This document shows positions 54,173 through 62,906 of a stretch of 64,000 bases of DNA, piece after piece (the stretch's first letter is position 1; each line of letters starts with the position of its first letter). Source of the stretch: Asaia platycodi JCM 25414 (GTDB taxonomy: Bacteria; Pseudomonadota; Alphaproteobacteria; Acetobacterales; Acetobacteraceae). A model generated the notes under the pieces. That model ran no database searches. It was given only the letters and a program-made list of their open reading frames with translations, and was not told the DNA's origin. The translations under genes were made by a program, and so were the position numbers. Where the stretch lies: contig NZ_BAKW01000011.1 of the NCBI RefSeq assembly GCF_000614545.1, positions 40,050 to 104,049 on the forward strand, written 5' to 3'.

Positions 54173-55322
54173 CAACCATCCTCCAGATGCAGAAGCAAGC
54201 TACCGCCAAGCAGAGACCTGCGCCAGTCGGCGCCCAGGCCGCCATGACAGGCGGAAGAGCACCGGATTCACCAAACTGCGCTGCCACCTTCGAAATGGTG
54301 AAAAGCGCAAAACCCGCAGCGATTCCCGAGCCAAGCATGCGCGCCACACCGCCGCGCCGCGAGGGGCGCATGGAGAACCCAGCCGAGACGAGTGCCATTG
54401 TACCGCACAGGATCGGAAGAGCTAACAGAGTCTGGAAGTGCAGTCGATGCCGTATGGATGAAAAACCCGACCGTTCCAGAAGGCGTATGAAACCGGGCAG
54501 GGACCAGACCGAGAGCGTGTCGGGCGAGGCGAAGCTCTGTTCAACACGGGTCAGGGAGAGATTGGTCGGCAGGAGGTAGTCACCGATGCGTGTGGGCAGG
54601 TGATTGGGGCGCACGGTTGCCGCATCCTCCAGCTTCCAGGCGCCCTCGACCAGCTCTCCACGGGGCGCTTCGATACGAATGACGAGCTGATCGTGTGTGT
54701 CGAGGCGGAAGATGCTGATGTCGTTGATGCTCAATCTGCGATCATGCATGAAAACGCGACGTGCATGCAGAATAGCCACACCCTTGCTGCCTTCATCGTC
54801 GTCGAGCTGGCGTAGCCAGAGTGCTCCTCCATTCAGCGAGAGTGGCCCCCCGCCGGTCTTGAGATAGGCCTCGTCCAGAAGTTCGGCCTTGCGAAACATA
54901 GACGATGAGAGTGGCGACAGCGCGAGCGTGCCGAACGTGCCCATCAGAATGGCGCAGGCCAGAGGTGCGGCGAGAAACTGCCAGGCCGAGATGCCGGCAG
55001 CACGCGCGACGATCAGTTCGGACGATCGCGTGAGACGCCAGAAACAGACGATACCACCCAGCAGGATGCCGAACGGCATGATCATGATCATGAAATAGGG
55101 CACATGCAGCCCGGCGATCTCTGTCACGAGGCTGGTCGGCACATCCGGCTTTGTTGCTACGCGCCGAAGCAGATCGATAAAGTCGAAAAGCGAGACAAGT
55201 CCCGTCAAGGCGGCAATCATGGCCAGGGCGAAGAGCGTGAAAATGCGCGAGATGTAGATCGACAGCGTAACCGATACGCCAGCCGAACTGCCCCTCATCA
55301 GGGCGAGGGGACTACGTGCCAT
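54147..55322 (-). CDS. lptG: LPS export ABC transporter permease LptG
   Basis: A 391-residue inner-membrane subunit of the LptB2FG transporter. Three N-terminal membrane segments (IFTLFALAMIAALTGLVSLF; YFMIMIMPFGILLGGIVCFW; AAPLACAILMGTFGTLALSP), a periplasmic beta-jellyroll and three C-terminal segments (LLALPILCGTMALVSAGFSM and following). The coupling-helix region SSELIVARAAGISAWQFLAA is typical. It overlaps lptF by 11 bp upstream and lptD downstream. Confidence 0.94.
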   Translation of the reverse strand: MARSPLALMRGSSAGVSVTLSIYISRIFTLFALAMIAALTGLVSLFDFIDLLRRVATKPDVPTSLVTEIAGLHVPYFMIMIMPFGILLGGIVCFWRLTRSSELIVARAAGISAWQFLAAPLACAILMGTFGTLALSPLSSSMFRKAELLDEAYLKTGGGPLSLNGGALWLRQLDDDEGSKGVAILHARRVFMHDRRLSINDISIFRLDTHDQLVIRIEAPRGELVEGAWKLEDAATVRPNHLPTRIGDYLLPTNLSLTRVEQSFASPDTLSVWSLPGFIRLLERSGFSSIRHRLHFQTLLALPILCGTMALVSAGFSMRPSRRGGVARMLGSGIAAGFALFTISKVAAQFGESGALPPVMAAWAPTGAGLCLAVACFCIWRMVDVETARCA

Positions 55323-56462
55323 GGGTCTTCTTTCGCGCGGTTCTCACGCTTTCAGAGGCAAACAGCCAGTAGCTGCATGCAAGGGCCGGCACGACGGCGA
55401 CGATCCAGAGCAGGGGGACCAGGCCGAGGTTACGCCCTGCGAGATTTTGCAGCATCAACGATGCGGCCATCAGCCCGACGACCGACAGGATGGCGGCCAG
55501 AGGTCGCTTGACATTGCCGTGACGCGAAAAGGCGCCGCTCAGCACGGCGACAAGAGCAATCATGCTGAACGAGAAAGTTGTGAGTGGCGCCGTCAGACGT
55601 CGCCAGCCTTCCACAGCAAACTTGCCCCAATCGCGCTGAGAGACATATTGCGGGTCAGGGTGGAACAGCTCGGGAAGTGACATTTCAGAAGCGTCACGCA
55701 CTTCGGTTTCGGCCTGTTTCCTGCTTGAGAGGTCGATCGAATTTCGTTCGAATGTCAGTACGTTGAGCCGCCCCGTATGATGGTCGATTTCCTGGCGTGA
55801 GCCGTTGAACAGCACGACGCGTGGCTGGTTGTCGATGACCACCATATTGCCGCGCTCGGCAATGATCGTCGCGCGGGCGTTCGGCAGGCGGTCGTCCTCG
55901 ACGAAAACGCCATGCATCTCACCACTGCGGTCGCGCGTACGCACGTAAACGGTCATATCTTTCGACAACTGGGTGAAGACGCCATCCTGCAGCAGGAAGG
56001 CTGCCATGCGATTTCGGATCTCGAACTCATAGCGCCTGAACGCATGGTAGGAGACGGGCACCAGCCATAGATTGAGAATATAGCCCAGTATCGTGGTGAT
56101 GAGTGCGCAGGCCATGGCAGGGCGCGCCAGCTGGAATGGCGATAATCCGGCAGCCTGCATAACCGTCACTTCGCGATCGCCTGCCATGCGCTGATAGCCG
56201 AACAGCACAACCAGAAAGGTCGTGATCGGCAGAATGACAGCCAGGAAGGACGGGATCATCAGGGAGGTAAGCTGGATGAACACCCGAAGGGAGAGCCCAC
56301 GATCTACCACGAGCGATACGAAGCGCAGCGACTGCATCAGCCAGATGAGGCGATGGCGCCACTTGTGATGCCGAGCAATCCGAGAAAAAGCTGACGCAGG
56401 ACATAGCGCTCGCGCAACAGCAGATACGGGCGACGTTGGGGGCGTGAAGCCGAAGCAGACAT
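55312..56462 (-). CDS. lptF: LPS export ABC transporter permease LptF, apparent frameshift
   Basis: About 383 residues. The N-terminus YLLLRERYVLRQLFLGLLGI from ATG 56462 leads, after a missing base at about 56356-56359, into LIWLMQSLRFVSLVVDRGLS. Then come the membrane segment FLAVILPITTFLVVLFGYQR, coupling helix DREVTVMQAAGLSPFQLARP, periplasmic jellyroll (MHGVFVEDDRLPNARATIIA) and three C-terminal segments. LptF is essential in most LPS-bearing bacteria, so the break is read as an error. AAGGGC is 8 bp before the start. First gene of lptF-lptG-lptD-surA-rsmA. Confidence 0.93.
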
Positions 56463-56526
56463 AACTATTGCCCTTAGCGTTTCGCCGGACTTGCCGAAAG
56501 CTGCATCTTGTTACGAAGTCTTCTGA

Positions 56527-56880
56527 TCAGTGCGGCTGACGCAGCCATCGATCGCTCGCATGCCGACTGTGGGCGACATAGAACCCGCCCAGTAACCCAA
56601 CCACAGCAACGATGGCGGTCCAGAATGATGGACGGATGATCAGCAGGGAGACAGAAGGGGCGCCCACCAGACCGATAAGGGCACTCAGCGCGGTTTCACG
56701 CCGGGTCGGACCGAAATGGCGCACGGCGTGACAATTAGGACACTCTTCGTCGGTGCGCTGCATCTTGCCGCGACAAACCGGGCACAGCACGATCGTCTCC
56801 TGCGCGGGGGGGCGCGGCACGGGCAGATAATTCCCGGTTATAATGGATCGCTGTCGGGGCAGGGGGGAGAGACGCACCAT
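56527..56880 (-). CDS. zinc-ribbon membrane protein of unknown function
   Basis: A 117-residue protein from ATG 56880 (earlier starts are open). Two CxxC pairs, CPVCRGKMQRTDEECPNC, form a probable zinc ribbon on the cytoplasmic side. Two hydrophobic stretches follow: LSALIGLVGAPSVSLLII and FWTAIVAVVGLLGGFYVAHS. No family with a known role is recognised. It lies between ccmI and lptF on the same strand, 170 bp after ccmI. Confidence 0.6.
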   Translation of the reverse strand: MVRLSPLPRQRSIITGNYLPVPRPPAQETIVLCPVCRGKMQRTDEECPNCHAVRHFGPTRRETALSALIGLVGAPSVSLLIIRPSFWTAIVAVVGLLGGFYVAHSRHASDRWLRQPH

Positions 56881-57049
56881 GGAACCGCTCTTGCCGTTAT
56901 CGAAAAGGTTTTTGCAACAGCAAAATGGCAGCATCGTGCCCATCATGTCTCAATGACGCTTTCTCCGAAGACGGACGGTACTGTTTCGGGAAAGGTGAAA
57001 ATTCAGAGCGCCTGATCATGCTCCCCTGCGGCAATGCGGGCCTCAACAG

Positions 57050-57736
57050 CTAGGCGCCAGGCGCATCGGAGGGCGCCGAGTCGAGAGCCTTGCGATACAA
57101 AGCGAGGCTGTCGGCCGAGATATGGCCGTCCTGCTGGGTCTGAAGCTCGGCGATCTGCACAGCCAGTTCGGGTATGAAGTGGGCTGACAGCGCCTGACGA
57201 TAGGCGCGCAGCGCGTCAGCGGGGCGGTTGAGCGCCTCATCGACCTGACCGAGCAGAACAGACTGACGCACATAATCGGGGTCGTCGGGCGTCATGTTTG
57301 CGACCTGCCTCGCGAGTTTCTCGAAAAGCGCCTGCATGGCGGGCGGCACGGCGAGTGTCGTGGCCCTGTGAGGCTGAGCGGGCAGAGAGGGGTGGCCATT
57401 GGTGAGATAGAGCGCGAAGCCGAAGCACGGCAGAGCCACCAGTAGCAAGGCGAAACGCAGCTTCTGGTGCGGCTGTGCCGTCAGCTCAGCTTCTGCAAGT
57501 CGGTCTGCTGCCAGAATGCGTCGTTGGATTTCAAGTTCGGCGCGGGCTTTTTCGTCGTCACCAAGCAGGCTGTTTTCACGATCGCGGTCGAGATCGCGCA
57601 GCTGATGACGGTAGAGGGTAAGCGCGGAAAGCCGCGCGCTGACCGGGGCGGTGACGGCCCTTCGCCCAGGCAGGAGCAATGCCAGAAGCGGCAGCAGGAT
57701 GACGAAGCTGGGGATGAGAAAGCCGAGCCAGTTCAT
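57050..57736 (-). CDS. ccmI: cytochrome c maturation protein CcmI (CycH)
   Basis: A 228-residue membrane protein that holds apocytochrome c for haem ligation. Two membrane segments (FLIPSFVILLPLLALLLPG; FALLLVALPCFGFALYL) flank a heptad-like cytoplasmic loop starting LYRHQLRDLDRDRENSLLGD (the CcmI loop signature). The periplasmic C-terminal domain has a TPR-like part (DDPDYVRQSVLLGQVDEALN, RPADALRAYRQAL). It is shorter than the E. coli CcmH C-terminal half. Overlaps ccmH by 4 bp. Confidence 0.88.
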   Translation of the reverse strand: MNWLGFLIPSFVILLPLLALLLPGRRAVTAPVSARLSALTLYRHQLRDLDRDRENSLLGDDEKARAELEIQRRILAADRLAEAELTAQPHQKLRFALLLVALPCFGFALYLTNGHPSLPAQPHRATTLAVPPAMQALFEKLARQVANMTPDDPDYVRQSVLLGQVDEALNRPADALRAYRQALSAHFIPELAVQIAELQTQQDGHISADSLALYRKALDSAPSDAPGA

Positions 57737-58206
57737 CGTGAAATATCCTGCTCGCGAAGAATTTCGGCAAGACGCTTCTCTTCCCTTTCATCAAGGGGCT
57801 CGGTGCTGCGAGGGCGGCGCAGCATCAGCGCAGCCAGTATCCCTCCGAGGGCGAGAGCGAGAACCGGCATCGCCCAGAGCAGAAGGGTCGAGGCGGTAAA
57901 GCGGGGTTTCAGCCTGATGAATTCGCCATAACGCTGCGTCATCCAGGCCATGATCTGCTGGTTGCTCTCTCCGCCAGCCACATGTTGACGCACGACATGG
58001 CGCAGATCGCGTGCCAGAGACGCCGAACTGTCTTCGATCGACTCGTTTTGGCAGACCAGGCAGCGCAGTTGCGCGCCTATCGCTTCAGCCCGCTTTTCCT
58101 GTGCCGGGTTGGGCAACATCTCGGACGGATCATCGAGGGCGAGCGCGGGCAGGGCCAGAACGCCCAGACCGAGCGCCAGGCAGGCAGAGACAGCGAGTTT
58201 CTTCAT
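57733..58206 (-). CDS. ccmH: cytochrome c maturation protein CcmH
   Basis: A 157-residue thiol-redox subunit of the haem lyase. Signal peptide MKKLAVSACLALGLGVLALP, then active-site LRCLVCQN, SIEDSSASLARDLRHVVRQH and MTQRYGEFIRLKPRF, one membrane segment LLLWAMPVLALALGGILAAL and a short charged tail. It is the short CcmH type, with CcmI separate. Overlaps ccmG by 4 bp. Confidence 0.95.
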   Translation of the reverse strand: MKKLAVSACLALGLGVLALPALALDDPSEMLPNPAQEKRAEAIGAQLRCLVCQNESIEDSSASLARDLRHVVRQHVAGGESNQQIMAWMTQRYGEFIRLKPRFTASTLLLWAMPVLALALGGILAALMLRRPRSTEPLDEREEKRLAEILREQDISR

Positions 58207-58763
58207 AGGGCAGCGTTCGCCAGCGGCAGGATTTCGCGACGAAGCAGCGTTTCATCGAGTGCCGAAGCGCCATGCCAGGCTATACGGCCGCCGGGCAGGA
58301 TCAGAAAGCTCTCCGGAACGCCGCTCACCCCCCAATCGATGGCGGTCATGCCGGTCTGATCGAGCGCCACCCGCGTATAAGGCGAGCCGTCGCGGGTGAT
58401 GAAGCGACGGGCATCTTCAGGCTTGTCTTTATAGGCAATGCCCCAGAGCGGGATCTGGCGCGCGATCCCCCTCAACGCTGCCATTTCGGCGACACAGGGG
58501 ATGCACCAAGAGGCGAAGAAATTCACCAGAACAGGTCTGGCATTCTGACTGAGCGCGGCGGCATCGAACCCGTCACCCGCGCCTGAAAGACCGGGCAGTG
58601 CGAAATCGGGCACGATCGCGCTGCCCTTGTCCCGGCGTATGGCATGAGGGTCGAAAGAGCCGTCCTGCATGGCGGTTAGCATTTTCCAGCATCCGAAACC
58701 AGCTAGTCCGGCCCCGGCGACCGGCAGGGTCATGAGCAGACGTCGCCTTGTCGAAATCGTCAT
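58203..58763 (-). CDS. ccmG: thiol:disulfide interchange protein CcmG (DsbE)
   Basis: A 186-residue thioredoxin-like protein anchored by an N-terminal segment (RLLMTLPVAGAGLAGFGCWK). The active site is NFFASWCIPCVAEMAAL (WCxPC) with GVSGVPESFLILPGGRIAWH as the cis-Pro region. It reduces apocytochrome c before haem attachment. It overlaps ccmF by 4 bp. Confidence 0.95.
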   Translation of the reverse strand: MTISTRRRLLMTLPVAGAGLAGFGCWKMLTAMQDGSFDPHAIRRDKGSAIVPDFALPGLSGAGDGFDAAALSQNARPVLVNFFASWCIPCVAEMAALRGIARQIPLWGIAYKDKPEDARRFITRDGSPYTRVALDQTGMTAIDWGVSGVPESFLILPGGRIAWHGASALDETLLRREILPLANAAL

Positions 58764-60766
58764 GAGCGGCCTTCCTGAACCATGGGAGCGGGATCTTTTC
58801 CATCACGCGCCTTTCTCGGCGCTCCGAAGCGGTGGCGTCTGTCGGTGAGAGAGAGGGCGCCACCGAGAGCCATGATGACGCCGCCTAGCCAGATCCATGG
58901 AGCGAGGGGGTTGTTATGCAGGCGCAGCACATAGCGCGCATCGGTGCCGGACCCGTGACTTTCGCCCAGGGCGGCATAGAGGTCGCGCAGAAGATTGGTG
59001 CGAATGGCGACGTCGGTGGTCACCTGATGCTGGCTCACAAAGTCACGTCGCGAGGGATGCAGTGTGGCGATCACATGGCCGTGGCGTGAAACCGTCAGAT
59101 CCGCCACGAGCGCCTTGTAATTCGGCCCGGTCTCTTGCCGGACCGACATCAGGCGCCAGTCGAGCGTGCCTTGTTGAAGCGTCTGGCCGATACCGATCTC
59201 GACGACAGCGTGATGTGCCTGAGACATGCCGGTGATGCCCAGTACCGTGACCCCCATGCCGATATGGGCGATGGCACTTCCCCAGATGGCGCGCGGCAGG
59301 CGGCGAAGGCGCTGGCGCATGACGGTCACGCCATCGCGCAGGCCAAGACGCGCGGCCAGATCGGTCACGCTCGCCATGATCACCCAGAGGGCAGCGGCAG
59401 CGCACAGAGCGGGTAAAATGCCGTTCAGCAGAAAGCTGCCGACGATCAGCGCCAGCAGCGCGATCGCCCCTGCCATCCGCAGGCGGCGCAGCAGGGGGCG
59501 AAGATGGCCGCGCTTCCACGGCAACAACGTTCCAAGCGCCATGGCGCCCATCAGCGGCAGGGCCAGGGGTATGGTGGTAGCGTCAAAAAAGGGTTTGCCG
59601 ACAGAGAGCGTGCGCCCGGTCAGGATCTGCATGAAGGGTGGATACATCGTGCCGGTCACGACCACGGCGCAAAGCGCACAGAGCAGGATATTGTTGAGCA
59701 CCAGCCCGCCCTCTCGCGAGATGGGCGCAAAAATTCCTCCGGCTGTAAGGCTGGGGGCCCGCCAGGCAAAAAGCAGAAGCGATCCGCCAATGACCAGCGC
59801 CAGCAGGCCGAGAATGAAGACACCCCGTGCCGGATCATTGGCGAAGGCGTGAACGGAATTCAGGATTCCCGAGCGCACGAGGAAAGTGCCGGAAAGTGAA
59901 AATGAGAAACTGGCGATGGCCAGCAGCACGGTCCAGATACGCAGCGCGTCGCGTTTTTCGACCACGATGGCTGAATGGACCAGCGCCGTCCCGGTCAGCC
60001 AGGGAATGAGCGAGGCATTCTCGACCGGATCCCAGAACCAGTAGCCGCCCCAGCCGAGCACATAATACGACCACCACGAGCCCATCGCGATGCCACAGGT
60101 CAGAAAGCACCAGGCGGCGACGGCCCAGGGCCGCACCCACCGTCCCCATGCTGCATCGACACGGCCCTCGATCAAGGCGGCTACGGCAAAGGCGAAGGGC
60201 ACAGCAAAGCCGACATAGCCGGTGTAGAGAACGGGGGGATGAAAGGCGAGGCCGGGGTCCTGAAGCAGGGGGTTCATGCCCTGTCCTTCTGCTGGTGCAG
60301 GCCAGATGCGTGCAAACGGGTTCGACGTCAGCAGGCAGAAAAGCTGGAACCCTGTCGAGACTCCGCCGAGAATGGCCAGAACGCGCGCTTTCAGAACCAG
60401 GGGCAAGCTCCGCCCCAGCAGGGCGACGGCCCCGCCGCACAGGGCGAGAATGAGGGCCCAGAGCAGCACCGACCCTTCGTGATTGCCCCAGACGCCGGTG
60501 ATTTTATAGAGAAGCGGTTTGCTCAGTGCTGAGTTGGCGGCGACATTCTGAACCGAGAAATCATCCTGCACCGCACAGGCGATCAGGCTGATGAAAGAAT
60601 AGGCCAGGGCCAGAAATTGGGCGAAGGCCAGACGCGGCGCGAGATCGAGCAGGAAACGTTGCCCGCGCCAGGCCCCCCAGAGGGGCAAAACGCATTGGGT
60701 GAGTGCCAGAACGCAGGCGAGTGCGAGAGCGTAGTGCCCCTGTTCAGGTCCAAAAAAACTGCTCAT
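58760..60766 (-). CDS. ccmF: cytochrome c haem lyase subunit CcmF
   Basis: A 668-residue multi-spanning membrane protein. Start MSSFFGPEQGHYALALACVL at 60766, overlapping the ccmE stop by 4 bp. The WWD-type haem-handling segment GWGGYWFWDPVENASLIPWL is intact, with GNHEGSVLLWALILAL, YTGYVGFAVPFAFAVAALIE and a periplasmic C-terminal loop ending before the last helix. It attaches haem from CcmE to apocytochrome c. Confidence 0.95.
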   Translation of the reverse strand: MSSFFGPEQGHYALALACVLALTQCVLPLWGAWRGQRFLLDLAPRLAFAQFLALAYSFISLIACAVQDDFSVQNVAANSALSKPLLYKITGVWGNHEGSVLLWALILALCGGAVALLGRSLPLVLKARVLAILGGVSTGFQLFCLLTSNPFARIWPAPAEGQGMNPLLQDPGLAFHPPVLYTGYVGFAVPFAFAVAALIEGRVDAAWGRWVRPWAVAAWCFLTCGIAMGSWWSYYVLGWGGYWFWDPVENASLIPWLTGTALVHSAIVVEKRDALRIWTVLLAIASFSFSLSGTFLVRSGILNSVHAFANDPARGVFILGLLALVIGGSLLLFAWRAPSLTAGGIFAPISREGGLVLNNILLCALCAVVVTGTMYPPFMQILTGRTLSVGKPFFDATTIPLALPLMGAMALGTLLPWKRGHLRPLLRRLRMAGAIALLALIVGSFLLNGILPALCAAAALWVIMASVTDLAARLGLRDGVTVMRQRLRRLPRAIWGSAIAHIGMGVTVLGITGMSQAHHAVVEIGIGQTLQQGTLDWRLMSVRQETGPNYKALVADLTVSRHGHVIATLHPSRRDFVSQHQVTTDVAIRTNLLRDLYAALGESHGSGTDARYVLRLHNNPLAPWIWLGGVIMALGGALSLTDRRHRFGAPRKARDGKDPAPMVQEGRS

Positions 60767-61341
60767 CGACCGCCCGAACCACCTGTTGCCCCACGGGCCA
60801 TGCTGTTCAAACTCTCGCTCGATGGTGGCTTGCCGAATCTCGGGTCCCATTTGCCGCTGCGTTGCAGGGCATCGGCGACTTCCTTGGGCATATAGGTCTC
60901 GTCATGCTTGGCCAGAACTTCCGAGGCGATGAAAGCGGAGCCGCGTTGATAGGTGCCAAGGGCTACGACGCTCTGCCCTTCGCGGAAAAGATCGGGAAGA
61001 ATCCCCTCATAACGCACATCGATGGCGGCCTGCCCGTCCGTGATCTCGAACAGGTTGACGGGGGTCTGCCCGTCGATGCTGCGCTTGAGAGACCCTGCGA
61101 CTACCATACCCCCGAGACGGATCACCCGATCGGAGGCGGGGGGAGCCTTGAGGATCTGCGACGGCGCCATGAAAAATACGATGCTGGACGAAAATGCGTT
61201 CAGAACCAGCCCGGCAGCCACGGCGAAAGAGGCCAGACAGGCCAGGACCAGCCAGAGGCGGCGGCTCTTGCGGGTCATACGTCGTGTCTGGCGGCCTGTC
61301 TGGCGGTGTGCCGCTCCGGTTGGAGAGGAGGGTAACGTCAT
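60763..61341 (-). CDS. ccmE: haem chaperone CcmE
   Basis: A 192-residue membrane-anchored OB-fold protein. One N-terminal membrane segment (LWLVLACLASFAVAAGLVLN), then VIRLGGMVVAGSLKR, GILPDLFREGQSVVALG and the haem-binding LAKHDETYMPKEV (covalent His). ATG 61341 overlaps the ccmD stop (ATGA); 61278 (MTRKSRRLW) is the more usual family start. Confidence 0.95.
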   Translation of the reverse strand: MTLPSSPTGAAHRQTGRQTRRMTRKSRRLWLVLACLASFAVAAGLVLNAFSSSIVFFMAPSQILKAPPASDRVIRLGGMVVAGSLKRSIDGQTPVNLFEITDGQAAIDVRYEGILPDLFREGQSVVALGTYQRGSAFIASEVLAKHDETYMPKEVADALQRSGKWDPRFGKPPSSESLNSMARGATGGSGGR

Positions 61342-61505
61342 GAACCCGGCCTTTTGCGCGCATCATGGCGTTCGAGCAGGGCCAGTTGCGTGGTAGCGCG
61401 GCGCAGGCGTAGGGCAAGCTGAACGCTCAGCCAGAGAATGGCGAGCAGCGCAAAGCCGTAAGAGGCGGCGATATAGGGCCAGTGGGTGTGAAGATTATGG
61501 ATCAT
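61338..61505 (-). CDS. ccmD: CcmD, small haem exporter protein
   Basis: 55 residues: MIHNLHTHWPYIAASYGFAL, then LAILWLSVQLALRLRRATTQ and a charged tail. One membrane helix with the CcmD signature (W.YI..SYG). It stabilises the CcmABCE complex and releases holo-CcmE. The start at 61505 overlaps the ccmC stop (61502) by 4 bp, and the stop overlaps ccmE. Confidence 0.9.
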   Translation of the reverse strand: MIHNLHTHWPYIAASYGFALLAILWLSVQLALRLRRATTQLALLERHDARKRPGS

Positions 61506-62289
61506 GCAGCATCGCTCAGAGGGCGGGCGCGTCTGGTCAGCATCTGTTGGGCGCGTGTCTCGAGAATGGCGGCTTTCACGCGCCCTGTCACGAGTGCGGC
61601 AAATCCGGTCGAAAAGCCGATCATGCAGAGCGAGAGCGGCAGCAGCATCGAAGACGGCATGGTCGGTGCGTGGGTAAGGGTGATGCTGTCAGGCTGATGA
61701 AGTGTATTCCACCAGTTTACGCTGAACTTGATGATCGGCAGATCGATCACTCCGGCAATCGCCAGAACAGCGGCGGCACGATAGCCGCGTTGCGGGTCGT
61801 CGAAAGCCTGAATGAGCGCGATATGACCGAGATAAAGAAAAAACAGTACCAGCACAGAGGTCAGTCTCGCGTCCCAGACCCACCAGGCGCCCCACATGGG
61901 CTTGCCCCAGAGAGCCCCCGTGATCAGGCAGAGCGCCGTCACCACGGCGCCGACCGGCCCGATTTCGACAGCGGCGAGATCGGCGAGAGGATGTTTCCAG
62001 ACGAGTGACAGCACACCGCACAGCGCCAGCGCGGCGTAGCTGCCGAGGCCAGAACCGCCATCGGGACATGCAGATACATGATGCGCACCGCATCGCCTTG
62101 CTGCCAGTCGGCGGGGGAAAAGAGCACTGCCCAGATCAGGCCTATGGCGAGAAAAAAGCAGGAGGTGACGCACAGAAACGGGAAGAGCCAGCGAGACAGA
62201 CGCAGAAAGCGACCGGGATTGGCAAAGCGATGCAGGAAGCCTCCCTGCACGGGCCGCCCTGGCAGGGTTTGATGCGTCGCTTTCGTCAC
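61502..62289 (-). CDS. ccmC: haem exporter CcmC, apparent frameshift
   Basis: About 262 residues. The start is GTG 62289 (MTKATHQTLPG) with GAGAGG upstream. Six membrane segments; GDAVRIMYLHVPMAVLAS is followed, after a missing base at about 62043-62047, by GSYAALALCGVLSLVWKHP. Then the tryptophan-rich haem segment WGKPMWGAWWVWDARLTSVL and FSVNWWNTLHQPDS. It loads haem onto CcmE. ccmA and ccmB are not next to it in this window. Confidence 0.93.
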
Positions 62290-62465
62290 TCTTGGCCTCT
62301 CTCCTGCGGCGTTCGGTCATGGTATAGCCCGATAACGTCCCCGTCCGATGCAGTTTTTTCGATCGGAATTCGTTTTGATACGGCAAAAAAATCGACGGGG
62401 GGAGCAGGCTGGAACAATTAATCTGGCCGTTCGCGACAGGCTTGGCCGATGGAAGAGGCGCGTTG

Positions 62466-62882
62466 ATGCAATACTGGTTGATCAAATCCGAGCCAGAAAC
62501 GTTTTCCTGGCAGCAGCAGGTTGAAAACGAGGTCGAACCCTGGACAGGGGTGCGTAATTATCAGGCGCGTAACAACCTCTCATCCATGCGCTGTGGCGAC
62601 CTGGCCTTTTTCTACCATTCTGTCTCCGACAAGGAGATCGTCGGTGTGGTCGAGGTGGTGCGTGAGGCCTATCCCGACCCGACTGGCGAGGGCGGAAAAT
62701 GGGTTTGCGTCGATGTGAAGGCGCGTGGCGCGTTTGCCAATCCGGTTTCGCTTGCCATGATCAAATCTGATCCAACCCTCTCCGAAATGGCACTTTTGCG
62801 TCAGTCGCGTCTTTCCGTAGCGCCGGTGCGCGAAAGCGAGTGGGAATATCTCTGCCAGCTCGGGCAGTGGCAGAAAAACTAG
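62466..62882 (+). CDS. EVE domain protein
   Basis: A 138-residue protein made of a single EVE (PUA-like) domain: YWLIKSEPETFSWQQQ, WTGVRNYQARNNLSSMRCGD, FFYHSVSDKEIVGVVEVVRE, DVKARGAF and LLRQSRLSVAPV. Relatives include human THYN1 and are thought to bind modified bases in nucleic acids; the target here is unknown. ATG 62466 is the family start with GAGG upstream. Divergent from ccmC. Confidence 0.9.
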   Translation: MQYWLIKSEPETFSWQQQVENEVEPWTGVRNYQARNNLSSMRCGDLAFFYHSVSDKEIVGVVEVVREAYPDPTGEGGKWVCVDVKARGAFANPVSLAMIKSDPTLSEMALLRQSRLSVAPVRESEWEYLCQLGQWQKN

Positions 62883-62906
62883 CTGGCCCGCGAGTTTCCC
62901 TGTGCG

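Noticed and set aside
62466..62882. EVE-domain gene as part of a defence system
   Set aside because: EVE domains occur in modification-dependent restriction, but this is a stand-alone 138-residue protein of the housekeeping type with no nuclease or McrB-like partner.
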